Shown here: positions 56,891 through 64,000 of the stretch, piece by piece
Numbering within the stretch: the stretch's first letter is position 1
Layout of the letters: every line of letters starts with the position of its first letter
DNA from: Kocuria soli
GTDB lineage: Bacteria > Actinomycetota > Actinomycetes > Actinomycetales > Micrococcaceae
Reading direction: 5' to 3'
Length of the DNA: 64,000 nucleotides
NCBI RefSeq assembly: GCF_003797835.1
Contig: NZ_RKMF01000012.1
Coordinates: 1-64,000 of the forward strand
Program-made: the position numbers and the translations under genes
The notes under the pieces: generated by a model
The model's database searches: none
Told to the model about the DNA's origin: nothing
The model's input: the letters and a program-made list of their open reading frames with translations, nothing else

Positions 56891-58288
56891 ATGACCGTTG
56901 TTGATCTGCCCCTGCTGGCCACCACCGCGGCCTCCGCGCTGGACGCGGGGGGACGTGGAACCGGGAGCGGCCAGGGAGGCGTTGTCGGCGGGTTCACGCA
57001 CGTCGTCCACGACGGCGACGGCGGCGCCGTCGTCACGCGCACCGTCCTGCCCTGCGGAACCCGCGTCCTCACGGAATCCATGCCGGGGTTGCTCTCGGCC
57101 ACCGTGGGATTCTGGGTGGGCGTGGGTTCGCGCGACGAACAGCCGGGTCACCTGGGCTCGACGCACTTCCTGGAACACCTGCTCTTCAAAGGCACCACCA
57201 AGCGCAACGCTTTGCAGATCGCGGAGGCCTTCGACGCGGTCGGTGGGGAGTCCAACGCGATCACCGCCAAGGAACACACCTGCTACTACGCCCGGGTGCT
57301 CTCCGAACAGCTGCCCATGGCCGTTGACGTGCTCATGGACATGGTGGCCGACGCCGTCCTGGACCCGGAGGAACTCGAACGCGAACGCGGGGTGATCCTG
57401 GAAGAACTGGCGATGGACCAGGACGACCCCACGGACGTGGCCTTCGAGCACTTCACCGAGCACGTGTTCCGTGGCAACCCCCTGTCGCGCCCGATCGGCG
57501 GTACACCGGAGGAGATCCTCGCGGTCCCGCGCGCACGCGTGTGGGAGCACTTCCGCGAGTTCTACCGGCCGGAGGGCCTGGTGGTCACGGCCGCGGGCGG
57601 GCTGGAGCACGCAGAGGTCGTGGACATGGTGGTGCGGTCCATGGCCGATGCCGGGTGGGACGCCTACGCGCCCGCCACACCGCGCGAGCGTCGGACCCGC
57701 GGATCCCTGGACGCGACCACACCGCAGCCCGACTGGGGCCGCCACGTGCTGCACCGCCCGGTGGAGCAGTCGAACGTCGTGGTGGGGCGCCCCGGGCTGG
57801 TGGCCGGGGACGACCGTCGGTACCACATGACCGTTCTCAACGCTGCCCTGGGCGGTGGAATGTCCTCGCGGCTGTTCCAGGAGATCCGGGAGAAGCGCGG
57901 GCTGGCATACAACACGTTCTCCTTCGGCGGTTCCTACTCGGACGCCGGGTACTTCGGCATGTACGCCGGGTGCACGCCCGCCAAGACCGACGAGGTCCTG
58001 CGGCTCATGGTCGAGGAGCTCGACAAGCTGGCCCAGGACGGAATCGGCGAGGTGGAACTGGCCAAGGTCGTGGGGCAGCTGGCCGGCGGCACTGTGCTCG
58101 CGCTCGAGGACACCGGCTCACGCATGTCCCGGCTGGGGTCGGCGGAACTGACCACGGGGGAGTTCTACGACCTCGAAGAAACCATGGGGCGCGTCCGGGC
58201 CGTGACCCCCGAACAAGTTCAGGCGCTCGCCCAGGAACTGGCCGAAGGGCCCACCGTGGTGCAGATCGTGGCAGCCGAGCAGAATTGA
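56891..58288 (+). CDS. M16-family zinc metallopeptidase (processing-peptidase-like)
   Basis: At 465 residues it has the inverted zinc motif H-x2-E-H in THFLEHLLFKG near residue 95, with the third ligand Glu in ILEELAMDQDDP. The C-terminal half contains GGGMSSRLFQEIREKRGLAY. It is the PqqL/mitochondrial-processing-peptidase-like protein placed after pnp in actinobacteria; the substrate is unknown. ATG 56891 is taken, although the nearest AGGAG is about 15 bases away; a start at 56834 is possible. Confidence 0.93.
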   Translation: MTVVDLPLLATTAASALDAGGRGTGSGQGGVVGGFTHVVHDGDGGAVVTRTVLPCGTRVLTESMPGLLSATVGFWVGVGSRDEQPGHLGSTHFLEHLLFKGTTKRNALQIAEAFDAVGGESNAITAKEHTCYYARVLSEQLPMAVDVLMDMVADAVLDPEELERERGVILEELAMDQDDPTDVAFEHFTEHVFRGNPLSRPIGGTPEEILAVPRARVWEHFREFYRPEGLVVTAAGGLEHAEVVDMVVRSMADAGWDAYAPATPRERRTRGSLDATTPQPDWGRHVLHRPVEQSNVVVGRPGLVAGDDRRYHMTVLNAALGGGMSSRLFQEIREKRGLAYNTFSFGGSYSDAGYFGMYAGCTPAKTDEVLRLMVEELDKLAQDGIGEVELAKVVGQLAGGTVLALEDTGSRMSRLGSAELTTGEFYDLEETMGRVRAVTPEQVQALAQELAEGPTVVQIVAAEQN

Positions 58289-58324
58289 CAGACAGCACAC
58301 CCGCCGATGAACGCAGGAGAAGAC

Positions 58325-59101
58325 GTGAGTGAGAACAGCACCGTGAACGAACCCGTCAAGGTGGCCGTCCTGGGCGCCCACGGCCGCATGGGCTCGGAAG
58401 CGGTCCGCGCCGTGGACAACGCCAAGGACGCGGACTTGGTCTGCACCCTGGACCACCGCGATTCGCTCCAGCAGTTGGTGGTGTCCGGCGCCCAGGTGGC
58501 GATCGACCTGACGGTCCCGAGTGCCACTGAGGACAACGTCCGGTTCTGTGTGGCGCACGGCATCCACTGCGTCGTGGGCACCACGGGATGGGACGACGAG
58601 CGGTTGGCCCGCCTCGAACAACTGCTGTCCGAGCACCCCGGGGTGGGGGTGCTGATCGCCCCCAACTTCTCGATCGGGGCCGTGCTGGCCATGCGGTTCT
58701 CGGCCGTGGCCGCCAAGTTCTTTGAATCGGCTGAGGTCATCGAGCTGCACCACCCGAACAAGGTCGATGCGCCCTCCGGGACTGCAGCGCGGACTGCCGC
58801 CTTGATCGCCCAGGCCCGTCAGGACGCAGGACTCGGCCCGTCGCCGGACTCCACGGAAACCGACCCCGACGGCGCCCGGGGCGCCAAGGTCGACGGTGTC
58901 TCCGTGCACTCCGTCCGCCTGCGCGGACTGGTCGCGCACCAGGAGACCCTGCTGGGCAACGAAGGCGAGATGCTGACCATCAAGCACGACTCCTTCGACC
59001 GGATCTCCTTCATGTCCGGTGTGCTGTTGGGCGTGCGCACGGTCGGTTCCCGGCCGGGTCTCACCCACGGCCTGGAACACTTCATGGACCTGGACGCGTG
59101 A
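58325..59101 (+). CDS. dapB: 4-hydroxy-tetrahydrodipicolinate reductase
   Basis: The 258-residue protein has the N-terminal NAD(P)H fold VAVLGAHGRMGS, the C-terminal substrate domain with the conserved ELHHPNKVDAPSGTA, and GTTGWDDERL. It works right after DapA in lysine and diaminopimelate synthesis for peptidoglycan. GTG 58325 is preceded by aggag. GTGA overlap with the next gene. Confidence 0.97.
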   Translation: MSENSTVNEPVKVAVLGAHGRMGSEAVRAVDNAKDADLVCTLDHRDSLQQLVVSGAQVAIDLTVPSATEDNVRFCVAHGIHCVVGTTGWDDERLARLEQLLSEHPGVGVLIAPNFSIGAVLAMRFSAVAAKFFESAEVIELHHPNKVDAPSGTAARTAALIAQARQDAGLGPSPDSTETDPDGARGAKVDGVSVHSVRLRGLVAHQETLLGNEGEMLTIKHDSFDRISFMSGVLLGVRTVGSRPGLTHGLEHFMDLDA

Positions 59102-59799
59102 GCCGGTCGCCGTCGTCGGGAACCACCCCGCCGTCCGGGCCGTCGTCGGATCGCAACTCAGACGGGCACCGGCGTTCGCCGGGGTCGCTACGGCTGTTGG
59201 GCTGGGTGGTGCTCCTGGCGGGGCTGATCACGCTGTGGCTGCTGCCGCTGCCGGCGGGGTCCAAGCCGACGATTCTGGTGATTGCCGCCTTCGCCGGGGT
59301 CTTCACCCTGCTCGAGTCGACCAACCGCGGCAAGGCCCTGGCAGCGGTCATGGTGGCGCTGCTCGTGTTCTACCTGGGTGTCACGTTGCAGCGAGCTTGG
59401 GTCCTGGTGAACTCGGAGGTCTGGGTCAGCAAGGCTCTGGGTGTCGCGATCGTCGTCATCCCCGTCCTCGGGGTGTGGGCGTTGGCCAGGGAACTGCTGT
59501 TCGGCGTGCGGATCGAACAGTTGGGGCGCCGTCTCGCGGAAGAGGGTGGACTGCCCGAGGATGACCTCCCGCGGCACCCCTCGGGGCGGATCGTGCGGGA
59601 AGCCGCCGATGCCCAGTTCCCCAGGTGGCAGGCCGAAGCCGAACAGGCACCCGAGGACTGGCGGTCCTGGTACCGGCTGTCCCTGGCCTACAGTGCCTCC
59701 GGCGACACCCGCCGCGCGCGGGCCGCCATGCGTGATGCCGTGCGACTTTCTCGGGGACAGACGGACACGGGGCCGGAGCCCGCGGGCCGGGCAAGTTAG
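59098..59799 (+). CDS. Membrane protein with C-terminal TPR-like segment
   Basis: This 233-residue protein has a Ser/Pro-rich N terminus and three or four transmembrane helices (about 30-130). A cytoplasmic tail includes WRSWYRLSLAYSASGDTRRARAAMRDAV, which resembles one tetratricopeptide repeat. It sits between dapB and dapA, overlapping dapB by four bases and ending 10 bp before dapA, so it is probably co-transcribed. Its role is unknown. Confidence 0.8.
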   Translation: MSRSPSSGTTPPSGPSSDRNSDGHRRSPGSLRLLGWVVLLAGLITLWLLPLPAGSKPTILVIAAFAGVFTLLESTNRGKALAAVMVALLVFYLGVTLQRAWVLVNSEVWVSKALGVAIVVIPVLGVWALARELLFGVRIEQLGRRLAEEGGLPEDDLPRHPSGRIVREAADAQFPRWQAEAEQAPEDWRSWYRLSLAYSASGDTRRARAAMRDAVRLSRGQTDTGPEPAGRAS

Positions 59800-59809
59800 G
59801 GTTAGCACC

Positions 59810-60724
59810 ATGACTGCGCACCGAGATAAGCCATTGTTCGGGACCCTGCTCACCGCCATGGTCACGCCGTTCAAGGACGACGGCTCCGTCGATCTGGCCG
59901 CAACGGAAGCGCTGGCCGTCCGGCTGGTCGACCAGGGCTGTGACGGCCTGGTGGTCGGCGGGACCACGGGCGAGTACTCGACCATGACCGACGACGAGCA
60001 CGAAGCCGTGTTCCGCACCGTCAAGGACGCCGTGGGAGACCGCGTGGCGTTGGTGGCCGGTGCCGGGTCCAACGACACGCAGCACACGCTGCACCTGTCG
60101 GCGCAGGCGCAGAAGGCGGGCATGGACGGTCTGCTGATCGTCACCCCGTACTACAACAAGCCCACGCAGACCGGTGTGGTCGCGCATTTCGAGACCGTGG
60201 CCGATTCCGTCGAGCTGCCGATCATGCTCTACGACATCCCCGGTCGCACCGGGATCCCGCTGTCCGTGGACACGCTGATCCGGTTGGCCGAGCACGAGAA
60301 GATCGTGGCCGTCAAGGACGCCAAGGCCAACCTGGCCGAAGGCATGCGGGTCATCACGGAAACCGACCTGCTCTACTACTCCGGCGACGACGGCCTCACC
60401 CTGCCGTGGATGTCCATCGGCGCGGTGGGCCTGGTGGGTGTCACGAGCCACGTGGACACCCCGCGCTTCCGTCGTCTGATCGACGCCATGCGCGCCGAGG
60501 ACCTGCACGAGGCGTTGCAGATCGCCCACGAACTCGAGCCCGTGGTGCGCGCGACCATGACCCACGTCCCCGGAGCGGTGGCTGCAAAGCAGATCCTGCA
60601 CTGGCAGGGGGCCCTGCAGAATCACCGCGTACGGCTGCCGTACGTCGACGCGACGGACACCGAGCTGGCGGCCATCAAGGCCGATCTCGAAGGATCCGTG
60701 GTGTCGGAAACCTTGCAGTTCTAA
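59810..60724 (+). CDS. dapA: 4-hydroxy-tetrahydrodipicolinate synthase
   Basis: The 304-residue aldolase-type enzyme condenses pyruvate and aspartate semialdehyde. VVGGTTGEYSTMTDDE, the tyrosines in TPYYNKPTQTG, YDIPGRTGI and the Schiff-base Lys in KIVAVKDAKANL are seen. The ATG follows cacc without a strong Shine-Dalgarno, perhaps coupled to the upstream gene. Confidence 0.96.
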   Translation: MTAHRDKPLFGTLLTAMVTPFKDDGSVDLAATEALAVRLVDQGCDGLVVGGTTGEYSTMTDDEHEAVFRTVKDAVGDRVALVAGAGSNDTQHTLHLSAQAQKAGMDGLLIVTPYYNKPTQTGVVAHFETVADSVELPIMLYDIPGRTGIPLSVDTLIRLAEHEKIVAVKDAKANLAEGMRVITETDLLYYSGDDGLTLPWMSIGAVGLVGVTSHVDTPRFRRLIDAMRAEDLHEALQIAHELEPVVRATMTHVPGAVAAKQILHWQGALQNHRVRLPYVDATDTELAAIKADLEGSVVSETLQF

Positions 60725-60778
60725 AAGAGATTTATTTCAACGCTCTCGTGGAGAGCAGCTATTTCAGAGAGGGGTCGC

Positions 60779-62479
60779 ATGACCCATTGGATTGAAGACT
60801 TGAGCGAACCGCCCGCCCTGGGCAAGGACACCCTGCGGGTCACCCCGCTGGGCGGCCTGGGTGAGGTCGGTCGCAACATGACCGTGTTCGAGATCAACGG
60901 TCAGTTGCTCGTCGTGGACTGCGGCGTGCTCTTCCCGGAGGAGAACCAGCCCGGCGTGGACCTGATCCTGCCGGACATCTCCCACATCGAGGACCGCTTG
61001 GACGACATCGTGGCGATCGTGCTCACCCACGGGCACGAGGACCACATCGGTGCCGTCCCGTACCTGCTCAAGCGCCGCAACGACATCCCCGTGCTGGGGT
61101 CTCAGCTGACGTTGGCGCTGGTCGAGGCCAAGCTGCGTGAGCACCGGATCAAGCCGTACACGCTGGCCGTCCGCGAAGGACAGGTGGAGAAGCTCGGCGA
61201 GTTCGAATGTGAATTCGTGGCCGTGAACCACTCGATCCCGGACGCCCTGGCCGTGTTCGTGCGCACCAAGGCGGGCACTGTCCTGCACACGGGTGACTTC
61301 AAGATGGACCAGTTGCCCCTGGACGGCCGCATCACGGACCTGCGGCACTTCGCCCGGCTGGGCGAGGAAGGCGTGGACCTGTTCCTGACGGACTCGACCA
61401 ACGCCGAGGTCCCGGGTTTCACCCCCACGGAGAAGGACATCGGGGGAGTCCTCACCGACGTCATCCAGAAGTCGAGCCAGAAGGTCGTCGTCGCCTCCTT
61501 CTCCTCGCACGTGCACCGCGTGCAGCAGGTTCTGGACGCCGCTGTGGCCGCCGGGCGCAAGGTGGCCCTGATGGGCCGTTCGATGGAACGCAACATGGGC
61601 ATCGCCGCGGAACTGGGCTACCTGGACGTCCCGGAAGGCGTGCTGGTGGACCAGAAGAAGGTCGAGCAGTTCCGTGACGACGAACTGGTCATCATGTGCA
61701 CCGGTTCCCAGGGCGAGCCCATGGCCGCACTGTCGCGCATGGCACGCGGGGATCACCGCGTACAGGTGCGTGAAGGCGACACCGTGATCCTGGCCTCCTC
61801 CCTGATCCCGGGCAACGAGAACTCCGTGTTCCGCATCATCAACGGGCTCATGCGCCTGGGTGCTCACGTGGTGCACAAGTCCAACGCCAAGGTGCACGTC
61901 TCCGGACACGCCTCGGCCGGCGAGTTGCTGTACTGCTACAACATCGTGGAGCCCGAGCACGTCATGCCCGTCCACGGCGAGATCCGGCACCTCATGGCCA
62001 ACGGCGAACTCGCCGAGGCCACGGGCGTGCCCCCGGAGAACGTCCTGCTGACGGAGAACGGCACGTGCGTGGACATGAAGGACCACAAGGCGCGGATCGT
62101 GGGTGCCCACGAGATCAAGTTCGTCTACGTGGACGGCTCCTCCGTCGGTGAGATCACGGAGGAGGACCTCAAGGACCGCATCGTGCTGGGGGAGGAGGGC
62201 TTCGTCTCGGTGGTCACGGTGATCGACCGCAAGAACAAGCGCGTGGTCAACGGCCCCGACATCCACGCTCGGGGCGTTGCCGAGGACGATCGCGTCTTCG
62301 ACGACATCATCCCCAAGGTCACCGGTGCACTCGAGGACGCCCTGCACGAGCCCAAGCAGTACACGACGCACCAGTTGCAGCAGATCGTGCGCCGCACCAT
62401 CGGCCCGTGGGTGGGGCGCAAGCTGCGCCGCAAGCCCATGATCGTGCCCGTGGTGATCGAGGTCGGCTCCGACAGCTGA
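60779..62479 (+). CDS. rnj: Ribonuclease J
   Basis: The 566-residue metallo-beta-lactamase/beta-CASP nuclease has the HxHxDH motif in LTHGHEDHIGAVPYLL (about 80-95), GEVGRNMTVFE near the start, and beta-CASP motifs such as MGRSMERNMGIA and HVSGHAS. It matures rRNA and degrades mRNA with 5'-exo- and endonuclease activity. It follows dapA as in most actinobacteria. agagagggg precedes ATG 60779. Confidence 0.97.
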   Translation: MTHWIEDLSEPPALGKDTLRVTPLGGLGEVGRNMTVFEINGQLLVVDCGVLFPEENQPGVDLILPDISHIEDRLDDIVAIVLTHGHEDHIGAVPYLLKRRNDIPVLGSQLTLALVEAKLREHRIKPYTLAVREGQVEKLGEFECEFVAVNHSIPDALAVFVRTKAGTVLHTGDFKMDQLPLDGRITDLRHFARLGEEGVDLFLTDSTNAEVPGFTPTEKDIGGVLTDVIQKSSQKVVVASFSSHVHRVQQVLDAAVAAGRKVALMGRSMERNMGIAAELGYLDVPEGVLVDQKKVEQFRDDELVIMCTGSQGEPMAALSRMARGDHRVQVREGDTVILASSLIPGNENSVFRIINGLMRLGAHVVHKSNAKVHVSGHASAGELLYCYNIVEPEHVMPVHGEIRHLMANGELAEATGVPPENVLLTENGTCVDMKDHKARIVGAHEIKFVYVDGSSVGEITEEDLKDRIVLGEEGFVSVVTVIDRKNKRVVNGPDIHARGVAEDDRVFDDIIPKVTGALEDALHEPKQYTTHQLQQIVRRTIGPWVGRKLRRKPMIVPVVIEVGSDS

Positions 62480-62507
62480 CCCCGGACAACCGCATGAGCG
62501 CAAGCTC

Positions 62508-62546
62508 GGACCGGCCCGTTCACCGTCACGGTGAACGGGCCGGTCC
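62508..62546 (+). terminator. Stem-loop after rnj
   Basis: ggaccggcccgttcacc (62508-62524) pairs exactly with ggtgaacgggccggtcc (62530-62546), loop five bases; tail gttccc. A compact likely terminator. Confidence 0.75.
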
Positions 62547-62601
62547 GTTCCCAGGGGCCGTACGGCAACTGTGTCCAGCTGTACGGGCATGCGGCGCCGT
62601 G

Positions 62602-62616
62602 TTTTTTTTGGGGGGG
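62602..62616. repeat. Homopolymer tract T8 followed by G7
   Basis: Eight T (62602-62609) run directly into seven G (62610-62616), 80 bp upstream of ftsK. It lies outside any accepted gene. Such tracts are rare in this GC-rich sequence. Confidence 0.85.
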
Positions 62617-62694
62617 CGGCACGTGAGGGCCGTCAACCGCGTCCAAGGTGCGCCGGTCTGAGCCTGTTTTGCGGCGTCGTTTACCCTAGAAGGT

Positions 62695-64000
62695 ATGGCG
62701 ACTCGTACTTCCCCCGCCCGCAAGGGTGCCTCGACGTCGCGCGGATCAACCACCTCGAAGGCCAAGAAGGGCACTTCGAAGCCCCCCACCACGGGATTCG
62801 GTGAACGCGCGGTCGAAGCACTCGTCGGCACCTGGCTCTGGTTCGCGCACCTGATCGGTGGCGCGGTCCGACGCATCGGCACCCTCCGCACCGACCTCGA
62901 CCCCGAGGACCGTCGCGACGGTGGGGCGCTCGTCGTGCTCTGCGCGGGTCTGGTCATCGCGCTGGTCGAGTGGTGGAGCCTCTACGACGCCGGCATTCCC
63001 GGCGTGTCCACGGTCGCCTCCGGTGTTCACTGGCTCGTGGCGGGCCTGATCGGCTGGGCCGCGCTCGTCCTGCCGCTGGCCCTGATCGGTTTCGCGCTGC
63101 ACGTCTTCCGCCGGCCGGTCCCGACGACGACGAACAACCGCATCGCCCTGGGCTCGGCCGTCGCCGTCCTGGCGGGCTCGGGTCTTGCCCACGTGATCGG
63201 CGGCGCCCCGGGCGTCACCGAGAGCTTCCAGGCCCGACTCACCGCCGGTGGCGCCTTCGGCTACCTGGTCGCCGGTCCGTTGGGGTCCGTGATCACCCCG
63301 CTGGGCGCAGGTGTCCTGTGCGCCGCCGTGTTGGCCTTGAGCGTCCTGATCATCACCGGGACGCCGTTCGCCCAGATCGGCCCCCGACTCGCCCACACCT
63401 GGGACGTCATGGTCGGTGCCCAACCCCGCGAGCACCACACCGATCGCCTGGGTGCAGAGGAACACGACCGTTCCTACCTGGACGACCGCGACCCGCAGCC
63501 CGTGAACGATCGGGCTGCCCGACGTGCCGCGCGCAAGCAGGCCAAGAGGGAGAAGCAGGAGGCCGCCGAGCGCGCCCGCCTGGACCGGTACGACGGCGAC
63601 GAGGCCTTCGAAACCGCCGTCATCGGCGAACCCACCGACGAGGTGCCCGTGGTCGCGGATCAGCGCACCGGGCGTGCCGGTGGGCGCTCGTCGACCGATT
63701 CAGGGTCCAACCGCCACGCGGTGCCCGTCTTCGACATCGAATCCGGGGACGAGGCCCGCGGCAGCTCCCGGCACGACGACGAATCGACGCCCTCGGCTGC
63801 ACCTGCTGCCGCCCCCGCGTCCTCCTTGCGCCCGGGACAGAAGCGCCCCACGCGCGATCAGCTCGCCGCGCAGGAACTGCGTCGCGAGCAGGGGCTCGAA
63901 GCCTCCACGAGCGGCGCCGCAGACACCGCAGCGGGATCCGGTGCCGCCGCCCTGATCGGCGACGACGGAGCCGACGGCGAGGCACTCTCCGGACAGGTCG
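62695..64000 (+). CDS. ftsK: DNA translocase FtsK/SpoIIIE, N-terminal part (cut by window end)
   Basis: The frame is open from ATG 62695 to the end of the window, 435 codons. After a basic Ser/Lys/Thr-rich segment of about 50 residues there are four transmembrane helices (about 80-225), then a long polar linker rich in Arg, Glu and Ala. The motor with Walker motifs and the gamma domain would lie beyond 64000, so the assignment rests on the N-terminal membrane domain and on the rnj-ftsK order conserved in actinobacteria. agaagg precedes the start and tttaccct just before it may be a -10. Confidence 0.85.
   Translation, partial: MATRTSPARKGASTSRGSTTSKAKKGTSKPPTTGFGERAVEALVGTWLWFAHLIGGAVRRIGTLRTDLDPEDRRDGGALVVLCAGLVIALVEWWSLYDAGIPGVSTVASGVHWLVAGLIGWAALVLPLALIGFALHVFRRPVPTTTNNRIALGSAVAVLAGSGLAHVIGGAPGVTESFQARLTAGGAFGYLVAGPLGSVITPLGAGVLCAAVLALSVLIITGTPFAQIGPRLAHTWDVMVGAQPREHHTDRLGAEEHDRSYLDDRDPQPVNDRAARRAARKQAKREKQEAAERARLDRYDGDEAFETAVIGEPTDEVPVVADQRTGRAGGRSSTDSGSNRHAVPVFDIESGDEARGSSRHDDESTPSAAPAAAPASSLRPGQKRPTRDQLAAQELRREQGLEASTSGAADTAAGSGAAALIGDDGADGEALSGQV

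Noticed and set aside
60764-62590. 608-residue minus-strand ORF opposite rnj
   Set aside because: Shadow frame of rnj.

Overview
The window is a high-GC chromosomal segment of an actinobacterium. Frequent GTG starts, GGAGG-type ribosome binding sites and many 4-bp ATGA/GTGA overlaps are visible. The gene order matches the conserved actinobacterial block rpsB-tsf-pyrH-frr-cdsA ... dxr-rseP-ispG ... proS-rimP-nusA-ylxR-infB-rbfA-truB-ribF-rpsO-pnp-dapB-dapA-rnj-ftsK. The content (resuscitation-promoting-factor domain, DivIVA-like protein, holin-X family protein, SAM-IV riboswitch) fits the Micrococcaceae best; the genus cannot be fixed from sequence alone.

Layout. 1-1340: probable end of a genomic island, with the 3' end of an IS481/IS3-like transposase gene, one orphan membrane protein and a 3' fragment of a tRNA-Asn gene that looks like an attachment-site scar. 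1437-11568: envelope and metabolism genes (arylsulfotransferase-like lipoprotein, aldehyde dehydrogenase, type II NADH dehydrogenase, a large Rpf-SLH-NlpC/P60 cell-wall protein, a holin-like protein, a DMT permease and a GT4 glycosyltransferase). 11612-14030: tRNA-Met, an MFS permease, a CstR-like regulator and an M23 peptidase. 14512-19596: translation and phospholipid genes. 19792-22322: a DUF485/acetate symporter pair behind a Crp/GlxR-type palindrome, then a small GlsB/YeaQ protein. 22469-34021: isoprenoid genes dxr and ispG and the site-2 protease, interrupted by a pyruvate formate-lyase operon (minus strand) and a methionine ABC transporter (metQNI) behind a SAM-IV riboswitch. 34233-37044: three tandem paralogous lipoproteins. 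37227-46510: proS, rimP, nusA, ylxR, infB, rbfA, truB and a small membrane gene.

46488-50249 is a 3.7-kb integrated element inserted at the 3' end of that membrane gene. It has a 22-bp near-identical direct repeat at its ends, 11-bp-phased arm-type repeats inside both ends, a tyrosine recombinase gene broken by frameshifts, a DUF3800 gene and three small unknown genes. It separates two genes that were probably adjacent in one operon. 50261-62479 returns to core genes: a membrane protein, GNAT, ribF, an aldo/keto reductase (minus), rpsO, pnp, an M16 protease, dapB, a membrane protein, dapA and rnj. ftsK begins at 62695 and runs off the window.

Most of the window is ordinary housekeeping sequence. 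The parts most worth a second look are the decayed element, the tRNA-Asn scar, the lipoprotein triplet with its palindromic operator-like site, the Rpf-SLH-NlpC fusion, the CstR-like regulator, the Crp-like site, and a set of long perfect stem-loops without U-tracts at transcription-unit ends, including a pair of mutually overlapping inverted repeats between metI and rseP. No CRISPR array, rRNA gene or replication origin was seen.
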